Part shown: positions 26,172 to 33,247 of the stretch, piece by piece
How positions within the stretch are numbered: position 1 is the first letter of the stretch
Layout of the letters: each line of letters starts with the position of its first letter
Assembly: GCA_044371675.1 (NCBI GenBank)
Contig: JBILTF010000005.1
Location: 1-48,064, forward strand
DNA: 48,064 bases
Origin: CAIZGX01 sp044371675
GTDB taxonomy: Bacteria > Bacteroidota > Bacteroidia > Flavobacteriales_D > Sanyastnellaceae
Direction of reading: 5' to 3'
Notes under the pieces: generated by a model
The model's database searches: none
Seen by the model: the letters and a program-made list of their open reading frames with translations, nothing else
What the model was told of the DNA's origin: nothing
Made by a program: the position numbers and the translations under genes

Positions 26172-27695
26172 TTATTTATTCGGTGTTAATATCCCGCTTT
26201 CAAAAAGAAAGACATCGGTGGGTTCAGAATTTTGAACGAGAATCCAACCTTTTTCTTTGTCGTGCTTCAAAATATGCAAGTGTTGAAATTTACTTCTGTC
26301 CCAACGGGTGGTGTCTTTTCCATGCAGAAGAATAGTTGGGAAAACAGTTTTTTTGTATTCCGATATGAGCCATCTTCTTCTTTCGTAATGTGGAATGTAG
26401 GTGGAAGGGAAGTCGGCTTGAAGGCACTGACAACCGTAGGTTACAGGCTGTTCAGGCGTGTCTCCGGTGACTGCAACAAGCAACGCAGGATGATTTCCGA
26501 ATTCATTCATCTCGTGACATTGCTTTTTCAATTCATCAATGCGCACCACATGCACATACCAGGCTTTCTCTTTGTCAATGGCATTCTCGAGAAGTGGCGA
26601 GAAGAATACCGTTTTTATTCCAAATGAAACAAAGACAATCACAATTGCGATGCGATTGAATTTCAATATATTTTTCGAAGAGAGAAACGAGTAGAGGTAC
26701 AATGAAAGAAAGATGAAGACGAAGGGCATCGCGAGGAAAAATCTTCCACCCGAAAAGAAAATTGAATAACCGCTTTCTTTTGTTTTTTCCATGAAGAGCG
26801 ATCCGATAATGGCCAACAAGACGAAGGCAATTGTCCACGCTTCTAGGCGTTTGTTTTTCTTCCACAATAAAATAATTGCAGCTGGAAGTAAGAGCACGCT
26901 AACAAATCCGAAACGCCAAAACAGCGGTGAAACCTGATCGAAATAATTGTTGAATCGGTAAATGGTTTCAAGGAAACTGGCCCAACTGAGTTTCACGCTG
27001 GGTGCCACGTGAATGAGCAATTCCGGATGCGTTTGGTAATATTGAAAGTTGAAGCAGAAGGGAAGAAGTCCGATTATAAAACCAACACCGAAGAAAAGCA
27101 CGGCAAGTAAAATGAATTTCTTGTTCCAATGAATGCTTGGAATAATGAGTGGAAGAAGCAATGCGCTGTTCAAATTTCCATACAGACCCCATCCAATAAA
27201 AATTCCGCTGAACACCAACGAGAGGTTCGTTCGAAAATATTTCCAACAGAATAACCCGAGACTTACAAAAAAGATTCCGCCAACGAATCCGCGAGGAATG
27301 GCTGTGAGTAGACTGTATTCCAACGGAAGCAAAAGGCAAACAATCAGCGGAATGAGGGCAGATTGGGCGGATAATTTCTGTTTGAAATAAAACGCCAAAA
27401 GGAAAAATGGTGTGGTGGAAAGGATCAGTGTTGCCAACGGAAGCGCTGCGTAAACGGGAAATCCGATTTTCATGAAAGGCACGGCCAACAAGGGTTCTAT
27501 GTTAGGACCGTAACTTTGTCCGTAAAAGCACGGTCCGTGAAAAACACCGTTCGAAAGGTCGGTAGCCACTTGCCACAAGAGCGTTTGATCGCTGTCTGTG
27601 TATTGAATGGAAAAGAAGAAATACACCAGCATTTTTTCAACGATCACGAAGGCTGAAAGCACGTAAAAGAGTCTGTTGTATTGCTGTTGATTCAT
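26172..27695 (-). CDS. GT-C-like multispanning membrane protein
   Basis: Membrane protein of 507 residues with ten to twelve hydrophobic helices. The ATG at 27695 is chosen, since an upstream TTG at 27728 adds 11 residues that lie in the promoter zone. The first extracytoplasmic loop has YTDSDQTLLWQVA followed by FHGPCFYGQSYGPNIEPLL, the acidic-residue pattern of GT39/GT83-type lipid-linked sugar transferases. The C-terminal ~110 residues are soluble and Cys-containing (TYGCQCLQADFPST). Function is probably sugar transfer from a polyprenyl donor, but the target is unknown. Confidence 0.75.
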   Translation of the reverse strand: MNQQQYNRLFYVLSAFVIVEKMLVYFFFSIQYTDSDQTLLWQVATDLSNGVFHGPCFYGQSYGPNIEPLLAVPFMKIGFPVYAALPLATLILSTTPFFLLAFYFKQKLSAQSALIPLIVCLLLPLEYSLLTAIPRGFVGGIFFVSLGLFCWKYFRTNLSLVFSGIFIGWGLYGNLNSALLLPLIIPSIHWNKKFILLAVLFFGVGFIIGLLPFCFNFQYYQTHPELLIHVAPSVKLSWASFLETIYRFNNYFDQVSPLFWRFGFVSVLLLPAAIILLWKKNKRLEAWTIAFVLLAIIGSLFMEKTKESGYSIFFSGGRFFLAMPFVFIFLSLYLYSFLSSKNILKFNRIAIVIVFVSFGIKTVFFSPLLENAIDKEKAWYVHVVRIDELKKQCHEMNEFGNHPALLVAVTGDTPEQPVTYGCQCLQADFPSTYIPHYERRRWLISEYKKTVFPTILLHGKDTTRWDRSKFQHLHILKHDKEKGWILVQNSEPTDVFLFESGILTPNK

Positions 27696-27751
27696 GGTTA
27701 AATGTCCACAAAGGATGAATGCTTGCACAAGTTATTATATTTTCGTGAGGA

Positions 27752-29851
27752 ATGTCGAAACTGGAAAATGATATTTCTTTTTTAAAAGGAGTTGGACCTG
27801 CGCGGGCCGATCAATTTCGCATGGAATTGGGCATTCGCACGTGGGAAGATTTGCTCATGCATTATCCGTTTCGATATGTCGACAAAAGTCAGTTTCAGAA
27901 AGTGAGTGATGTGAAGTCAGATGCTGTTGCTGTTCAGTTGCAAGGAACAATCGTTCGTTTAACAGAATTGGGTGAAGCGCGCGCCAAGCGTTTGGTCGGA
28001 ATCTTTCAAGACGAGACGGGTACTATGGAGTTGGTGTGGTTCAAAGGTGCGCGATGGCTGAAGAGCAGTTTGCCTTTGAACAAGCCTTGTTTGGTGTATG
28101 GAAAGCCAACCGAGTTCAAAGGCAAGTTCAATATTGCTCATCCGGAAGTGGAAGAGATTGAATCTTCGCGCATGGCGGCTGGCGTGGGTTTGAAGCCTGT
28201 GTATAGCACTACAGAGAAGATGTCGAACAGAGGCTTGAACAGCAACGTCATTGGAAAATTAACGCTGCAGTTGTGTGAAGAAGTTCGAAATGAAATTCCG
28301 GAAGTGTTGCCGCAGGAATTGATTCAGCAATACAAATTAATTTCTCGCGCGGAGGCGTTGGTGCAATTGCATGCGCCAGCGAATGCAGAGAAGTTGGAGC
28401 AGGCGCGCAGACGATTAAAGTTTGAGGAATTGTTCTTCCTTCAATTGCAAGTGTTGCAAACGAAGTTGGCGGGAACGGTAGAGCAGCGCGGTGTGGTGTT
28501 CGAGAAAGTTGGAGAGTTATTCAATTCATTTTATAAAAAGCATTTGCCGTTTGAATTAACTGGGGCGCAGAAGCGTGTGGTGAAAGAGATTCGTACCGAT
28601 GTGGTGAAGGGCTTTCACATGAATCGATTGGTTCAAGGTGATGTTGGAAGTGGGAAGACCATTGTGGCGTTAATGGCTGTTTTGCTGGCTATAGACAACG
28701 GATATCAGGCTTGTCTTATGGCGCCGACAGAGATTTTAGCAAATCAGCATTATGAAGGAATATCGCAATTGCTCGAGCCGCTGGGTGTTCGTGTTGAATT
28801 GCTCACAGGATCTGTGAAGAAGAAGAGTCGGGTTCCGCTGCTAGAAGATTTGAAGAGTGGTGAATTGAAGTTCATCATAGGCACGCACGCGTTAATTGAA
28901 CCTGTGGTTGAATTCGCGAATTTGGGATTGGTGGTTATCGATGAGCAACATCGCTTTGGAGTGGCGCAACGCGCGGCGTTGTGGAAAAAGGCGGCATTGC
29001 CTCCGCATATTTTAGTCATGACCGCAACGCCTATTCCGCGTACGTTGGCTATGACGGTGTATGGCGATTTGGATGTAAGTATCATTGATGAACTTCCTCC
29101 GGGAAGAAAGCCTGTTAATACACAATGGCACACCGATGCTTATCGATTGATGTTATTTGAATTCATTCGTCAGGAAATTGCCTTGGGCCGTCAGGTCTAT
29201 CTGGTTTATCCGATGATTGAAGAAAGCGAGAAGATGGATTACAAGGATTTGTTCGACGGTTACGAGAGTATGTCGCGTGCGTTTCCATCTCCGAAGTATT
29301 TCATATCCATTGTTCATGGAAGAATGAAGGCCGAAGATCGTGATTTCGAGATGAAGCAATTCATTGAAAAGAAGACACAGATTATGGTAGCCACCACGGT
29401 TATTGAAGTAGGTGTGAATGTCCCGAATGCGAGTGTGATGGTGATAGAGAGCGCCGAGCGTTTTGGATTGTCGCAATTGCACCAGTTACGCGGCAGGGTA
29501 GGGCGCGGAGCAGATCAGAGTTATTGCGTCCTCATGACGGGACATAAGCTCAGCGACGATACGAAGTTGCGCATGGAGACGATGGTTCGCACGACTGACG
29601 GATTTGAAATTGCTGAAGTCGATTTACGCTTGCGGGGTCCAGGCGATTTGGCGGGCACTGCGCAAAGCGGTGTTTTGCAATTGCGCATAGCAGACATGGT
29701 GAAAGATCAGCAAATGATGGCCGCAGCGCGTAATATTGCTAATGAATGGCTTTCCGAAGATCCGCAGTTGACCAGTGATAAGAGCGCTCCTATTCGAGAA
29801 GAGTTGTTCAGGTTGAAGCGTAAGAAGAGTGATTGGAGTGGGATTTCTTGA
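27752..29851 (+). CDS. recG: ATP-dependent DNA helicase RecG
   Basis: Helicase of 699 residues that remodels stalled forks and Holliday junctions. The N-terminal wedge/OB domain spans about 50-180 (DAVAVQLQGTIVRL). The motor domains follow: Walker A GDVGSGKT at 296-303, the DEQH box at 397-400, TATPIPRT, and the C-terminal QLRGRVGRG and LRGPGDLAGTAQSG motifs. Length is normal for RecG. The TGA stop merges with the first hairpin of the array at 29851. Convergent with the surface-protein cassette. Identification is firm. Confidence 0.97.
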   Translation: MSKLENDISFLKGVGPARADQFRMELGIRTWEDLLMHYPFRYVDKSQFQKVSDVKSDAVAVQLQGTIVRLTELGEARAKRLVGIFQDETGTMELVWFKGARWLKSSLPLNKPCLVYGKPTEFKGKFNIAHPEVEEIESSRMAAGVGLKPVYSTTEKMSNRGLNSNVIGKLTLQLCEEVRNEIPEVLPQELIQQYKLISRAEALVQLHAPANAEKLEQARRRLKFEELFFLQLQVLQTKLAGTVEQRGVVFEKVGELFNSFYKKHLPFELTGAQKRVVKEIRTDVVKGFHMNRLVQGDVGSGKTIVALMAVLLAIDNGYQACLMAPTEILANQHYEGISQLLEPLGVRVELLTGSVKKKSRVPLLEDLKSGELKFIIGTHALIEPVVEFANLGLVVIDEQHRFGVAQRAALWKKAALPPHILVMTATPIPRTLAMTVYGDLDVSIIDELPPGRKPVNTQWHTDAYRLMLFEFIRQEIALGRQVYLVYPMIEESEKMDYKDLFDGYESMSRAFPSPKYFISIVHGRMKAEDRDFEMKQFIEKKTQIMVATTVIEVGVNVPNASVMVIESAERFGLSQLHQLRGRVGRGADQSYCVLMTGHKLSDDTKLRMETMVRTTDGFEIAEVDLRLRGPGDLAGTAQSGVLQLRIADMVKDQQMMAAARNIANEWLSEDPQLTSDKSAPIREELFRLKRKKSDWSGIS

Positions 29852-29934
29852 TCGCATAGCGATGAATTGTTGCAATCAATCCGTCGGATAGATCACCAGG
29901 GGTGATTGATTGTGCAGCAATTGATCTTAAGGAT
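29851..29934. repeat. array A: six mini-hairpins with 2-base linkers
   Basis: Read directly: ATCGC-ATA-GCGAT (29851), ATTG-TTG-CAAT (29866), ATCC-GTC-GGAT (29879), ATCACC-AGG-GGTGAT (29892), ATTG-TGCAG-CAAT (29909), ATC-TTAAG-GAT (29924). Each unit starts and ends with AT, and neighbours are separated by exactly two bases (GA, CA, AG, TG, TG). Stem sequences differ but remain paired. The array fills most of the 100 bases between the convergent ends of recG and the DUF1566-like gene. Its function is unknown; a termination or RNA-processing role is possible. Confidence 0.8.
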
Positions 29935-29951
29935 TGATTTTAATAACGAAA

Positions 29952-31364
29952 TTAGAATTTCCGAATAGGTAAAATGTAATTCTGATTTGACTTTTCTTGA
30001 TATTCCGGACCGCCATAATTTACTCCTGAAATTACACCTGATTTAATTGGGTTATTGGGATCTTCTTGCGAAACCCAATAGTACCTATTCAATGGAAGTG
30101 AATAGGATATAATAACCAATGCCATCTCCTGGCTGTTTGGGACATACCAATCGTTGAAGCCATTTATCGATAATTGAGAACAATAGGCAGCTGCGGAGTT
30201 TGGATCATTGCAGGTATTGAGAATCTGGAGTTGATTTGCACCTCCATCACCCAAGACATTGCCAAAGGCATTTGTGGTATCAGAAACACATCCCCATCCA
30301 TTTTGATATAGTGCTCCATAGTTGTACTCGAGGTATCTCCACCCGTCTGTATATTCTCCTTTATCGTAAAACACGAAACCTCCACCTGGGCCAATAAGCT
30401 CGGGGGGCGTTTGAGTCATAAAGGAAACGGGGTCACTATAGAAGTATCTTCCATAATCATCTTGAACAAAAGAGCGAACAAAGTAACATTTGCCAGGTTG
30501 GAACCAGCCATTACCTCCAGTTGAAAAAAGTCCTAATTCATCGTTAACGAAATTGCCTTCAATCTGAAAACTAGTTCCATTGCCCCCCGATCCTCCTAAG
30601 ACTAATTCTGGATTTGCAAAAATGGTAGGTAGATTTGTGAACATGTTTGCGACAAAGCCCTTGTTGAGGAAACGCTGGCATGAACCCATATCCGTTATTT
30701 CAGAAGAGAAATTCGCATCTGAATAAGATATATTTGTCACAACTGGCTCGGTTAAGGTTGGGGGTATGAAAATAGTCTCTTCGAGCGTAAGAACTCTGTT
30801 TGTTAGATTCGTATCTGACAATCCCATATTCCCAGCATTCGCGATTATTCCGTCCGTGTAAGTAATAAGAAGTTGATTGTTTTCAATATTAACATTAGCT
30901 ATTCCTCTAGCATCTATCCCTGGACTACCCTGAGGACCTGCTGGACCTTGTGGACCTGGAGTATTCGATGATTCAGCATACAAGGCATAAGGAACACTCA
31001 AGAATTGTGTAGACCCTAAATCGGTGTATGAAGTACCTCCAGCTGGATCCATCTTCACGTGAAGAAAGCGATCACCGTTGGTCCACAAGTTTGATGGCAT
31101 GTTCGACACACTTCCAATTTTCACATTGAATAAACCAAACTGATTGGTAGTTGTGCTGTGCGTTTCAGAAAACAATTCAGTTCCTGAGATATCTTCAATA
31201 GCAAGCAAAAGAGTGATACTCTGATTCTGCAACGCATTTCCCTGTGCATCGCGTGCAACACCTTGATAAGGGATTTGTAATGGTGCTTGAGCGCTTACCG
31301 AGAGGGTAAGAATGGTTAAGAAAAAGGTAAGAAGGGGGAAGAGGAGGGTTGATTTGAAGTTCAT
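29952..31364 (-). CDS. exported protein with collagen-like triplets and DUF1566-like C-terminal domain
   Basis: Secreted protein of 470 residues with a signal peptide ending near residue 25 (TLSVSAQ). Residues 27-130 are a conserved Bacteroidota N-terminal domain (IPYQGVARDAQGNALQ ... SVPYALYAES). Five Gly-x-y triplets follow (GPQGPAGPQGSPGID). A middle region of about 100 residues contains Cys and Gly-rich turns. The C-terminal 150 residues resemble DUF1566/Lcl: GPGGGFVFYDKGEYTDGWRY, NGFNDWYVPNSQEM and a final ILPIRKF. It has no T9SS sorting domain, although its operon partner does. Likely a surface or tail-fibre-like adhesive protein. Confidence 0.8.
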   Translation of the reverse strand: MNFKSTLLFPLLTFFLTILTLSVSAQAPLQIPYQGVARDAQGNALQNQSITLLLAIEDISGTELFSETHSTTTNQFGLFNVKIGSVSNMPSNLWTNGDRFLHVKMDPAGGTSYTDLGSTQFLSVPYALYAESSNTPGPQGPAGPQGSPGIDARGIANVNIENNQLLITYTDGIIANAGNMGLSDTNLTNRVLTLEETIFIPPTLTEPVVTNISYSDANFSSEITDMGSCQRFLNKGFVANMFTNLPTIFANPELVLGGSGGNGTSFQIEGNFVNDELGLFSTGGNGWFQPGKCYFVRSFVQDDYGRYFYSDPVSFMTQTPPELIGPGGGFVFYDKGEYTDGWRYLEYNYGALYQNGWGCVSDTTNAFGNVLGDGGANQLQILNTCNDPNSAAAYCSQLSINGFNDWYVPNSQEMALVIISYSLPLNRYYWVSQEDPNNPIKSGVISGVNYGGPEYQEKSNQNYILPIRKF

Positions 31365-31365
31365 C

Positions 31366-31842
31366 TTAGTTGGTTTTGATTAAGGTAATGGTCTTGAATT
31401 CTTGTGATGCTGTGTTTCGAACTTGCAGATAATAACTTCCATTTGCTAACGACCGAACGTCCATTCGGTTGGTCGACATTAAGGTTTGTTTCGAAATGAA
31501 TTTTCCAGCTAAATCGAAAAGAGACGCTTCATAAATTCCTGAGTTTGGTGCGGTAATAACAAATTCATCTCGAGCTGGATTCGGATAAACAGAAACATTC
31601 CAAGATGAATTCAATTCTTCAACTGAGATAATTTGATCTACAGGCTGCAGCTGTCCATTGGTAACAATGAATCCGTTCGTTTGGGTAGTAATCATTGATT
31701 CCCCAACATTCCAATCGACAATTAAATTCCCTGATATTGCCGTTCCTCCTGTGCTGTTGATGACAGAAGGCGTGATTGATTGTGCAAATGCATTGCAATT
31801 CAAAAACGCAATTGCAGCGATGAGTATATATTTAAAATTCAT
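31366..31842 (-). CDS. small T9SS type A sorting-domain protein
   Basis: Protein of 158 residues with a signal peptide (MNFKYILIAAIAFLNCNAFAQ). The N-terminal 50 mature residues (VINSTGGTAISGNLIVDWNV) are a short Bacteroidota module; the remaining ~80 are a type A sorting domain (VSVYPNPARDEFVITAP ... LANGSYYLQVRNTASQEFKT). So the passenger is almost absent. It is separated from the downstream collagen-like gene by one base and is the first gene of that operon. Its role could be as a partner or decoy for the T9SS; that is inference. Confidence 0.85.
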   Translation of the reverse strand: MNFKYILIAAIAFLNCNAFAQSITPSVINSTGGTAISGNLIVDWNVGESMITTQTNGFIVTNGQLQPVDQIISVEELNSSWNVSVYPNPARDEFVITAPNSGIYEASLFDLAGKFISKQTLMSTNRMDVRSLANGSYYLQVRNTASQEFKTITLIKTN

Positions 31843-31868
31843 TTTAATAATGAGTAAGTTTTGGATTT

Positions 31869-31877
31869 ACGAATGTA
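31869..31877 (-). promoter_or_regulatory. -7 box of the surface-protein cassette
   Basis: The minus strand reads TACATTCGT (TAnnTTCG), 26 bases before the ATG at 31842. The position of a -33 element would fall inside hairpin array B. Confidence 0.5.
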
Positions 31878-31886
31878 ATTGAAAAA

Positions 31887-32083
31887 CACTTCGTGATGAC
31901 ACAACACTTCGTGATGACCTTCTTCGAAGGATGACACAACAAGTTGTGATGACACACTTCGTGTGATGACCGTTCCGGATGACACTGCGTGAAGACGCTT
32001 CGCGGCGCGATCATCCACAGAGTGGTCATCACCGAAGGTGTCATCGCACGGCGTCATCCACGCAGTGGTCATCACCGGAGGTG
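31887..32083. repeat. array B: thirteen mini-hairpins, linker flips midway
   Basis: Left half, hairpins at 31887, 31905, 31918, 31935, 31953, 31970, 31983 and 31996: stems CAC/GTG, CAC/GTG, CCTTC/GAAGG, CACAA/TTGTG, CACAC/GTGTG, CCG/CGG, CAC/GTG, CGC/GCG, usually with loop TTC. Linker ATGA (one AAGA; one interval has five extra bases). Right half, at 32015, 32030, 32045, 32058 and 32073: CCAC/GTGG, CACC/GGTG, CGC/GCG, CCAC/GTGG, CACC/GGTG, with linker TCAT, the reverse complement of ATGA. The junction is 32005-32014. The array occupies the divergent spacer between the T9SS cassette and the VWA gene. The stems vary while pairing is kept. It resembles GTCATC...GATGAC palindromic intergenic repeats in general form; no described family is claimed. 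Confidence 0.88.
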
Positions 32084-32086
32084 TAT

Positions 32087-32095
32087 TATCTTTGA
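32087..32095 (+). promoter_or_regulatory. -7 box of the VWA/MoxR operon
   Basis: TATCTTTGA contains a perfect TAnnTTTG, 42 bases before the ATG at 32138 and three bases after the last hairpin of array B. The -33 region would lie within the array. Confidence 0.6.
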
Positions 32096-32137
32096 ACCTT
32101 TCCTCACAATCAATGTTATTCCTTAAATTCCTTTTGC

Positions 32138-33247
32138 ATGCAAAAGTCTGGTTATGTTTTTAAGCCATTTGAAGAGCCCAATCTTTCTCCGTTCGAGAGA
32201 CTGTTCGATGTGTTCAGTGAACTCATTACGCATACCTCTGGAGATGTGGACGAGGCGCTGGAATGGTTGCGCGAAATAGATAAGGAATATACCCTCACAA
32301 CAGATGAGTACACCATGGAAGATTTTGTGGAAGACCTGAAGAAGAAGGGATATCTAAAGGAAGAGATTCTTCCAGATGGACAAGGGCAGATGGCCATTAC
32401 AGCCAAGACGGAACGCGTACTTCGGAAGAATGCAATGGATCAGATCTTCGGGAAGATTCGGAAGAGCGGGGCAGGGAATCACAAGAGTAAGAAAAGCGGA
32501 CAAGGCGATGAAGCAACAGGAGAATTCCGAAGTTTTCAATTCGGAGATTCATTCGAAAATATTTCGGTTACTGAAAGTTTGAAGAACGCACAAATCAACA
32601 ACGGCGTCGGCGACTTCAAATTAACCGAACAAGATTTAGTGGTGGAAGACACACATCATAAATCGCAGATGAGCACCGTGCTTATGATTGACATTAGTCA
32701 CAGCATGATCCTCTACGGAGAAGATCGAATCACTCCCGCGAAGAAAGTGGCTATGGCATTGGCAGAGCTCATCACGACTTCCTACCCGAAAGACACGCTC
32801 GATGTGATTGTCTTCGGCGATGATGCTTGGCCAATTAAAATCAAAGACCTTCCATACTTAAACGTAGGTCCTTATCACACGAACACCGTTGCCGGCTTAG
32901 AACTGGCTATGGACATTTTGCGAAGAAAGCGAAATACAAACAAACAAATCTTCATGATCACCGACGGAAAGCCGAGCTGCCTTCGCTTGCCAGACGGACA
33001 ATACTACAAGAACAGCAACGGACTAGACGAACACATTGTTGAACGCTGTTACACCATGGCGGCACAGGCCCGTAAGATGCACATTCCCATTACAACTTTC
33101 ATGATTGCGCAAGATCCGTATCTGCAATCGTTCGTGGAAGAGTTCACGAAGTCGAACAAGGGCAAAGCATTTTATACGGGATTGAAAGGATTGGGTGAAA
33201 TGATTTTTCACGATTACGAAACGAATAGAAAAAAACGAATTAATTAA
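32138..33247 (+). CDS. VWA-domain protein, MoxR partner
   Basis: Cytosolic protein of 369 residues. The C-terminal half is a von Willebrand factor A domain with the MIDAS motif Asp185-x-Ser187-x-Ser189 (LMIDISHSM), a downstream Thr in the HTNTVAG loop, and MITDGKPS. The N-terminal ~170 residues are helical and acidic, with a short Lys/Gly-rich linker. It overlaps the following MoxR-type ATPase by one base (TAATG). Family knowledge: MoxR-VWA pairs act as chaperone-like complexes that assemble or activate other proteins; the client here is unknown. Confidence 0.88.
   Translation: MQKSGYVFKPFEEPNLSPFERLFDVFSELITHTSGDVDEALEWLREIDKEYTLTTDEYTMEDFVEDLKKKGYLKEEILPDGQGQMAITAKTERVLRKNAMDQIFGKIRKSGAGNHKSKKSGQGDEATGEFRSFQFGDSFENISVTESLKNAQINNGVGDFKLTEQDLVVEDTHHKSQMSTVLMIDISHSMILYGEDRITPAKKVAMALAELITTSYPKDTLDVIVFGDDAWPIKIKDLPYLNVGPYHTNTVAGLELAMDILRRKRNTNKQIFMITDGKPSCLRLPDGQYYKNSNGLDEHIVERCYTMAAQARKMHIPITTFMIAQDPYLQSFVEEFTKSNKGKAFYTGLKGLGEMIFHDYETNRKKRIN

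Noticed and set aside
29952..31364. Phage tail fibre / prophage fragment
   Set aside because: Collagen-like triplets and the DUF1566-like domain also occur in tail fibres, but a signal peptide, a T9SS partner and the lack of any phage gene nearby favour a cell-surface protein.
31839..32075. Open frames of 66-78 codons on the minus strand across array B
   Set aside because: They arise because the GTCATC period keeps frames open; the composition is repetitive (Asp/His/Val-rich) and no start site or homology pattern supports a gene.
31887..32083. CRISPR array
   Set aside because: There are no identical repeats of 25 bases or more, no unique spacers of constant length, and no cas genes. The units are short variable palindromes.
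29851..32083. Integron or insertion sequence
   Set aside because: No integrase, transposase or terminal inverted repeat framing the region is seen; the hairpins are too short for attC sites.
32129..32137. TCCTTTTGC as the VWA promoter
   Set aside because: It abuts the ATG and would give a transcript start inside the gene. The perfect TATCTTTG box at 32087 is a better candidate.
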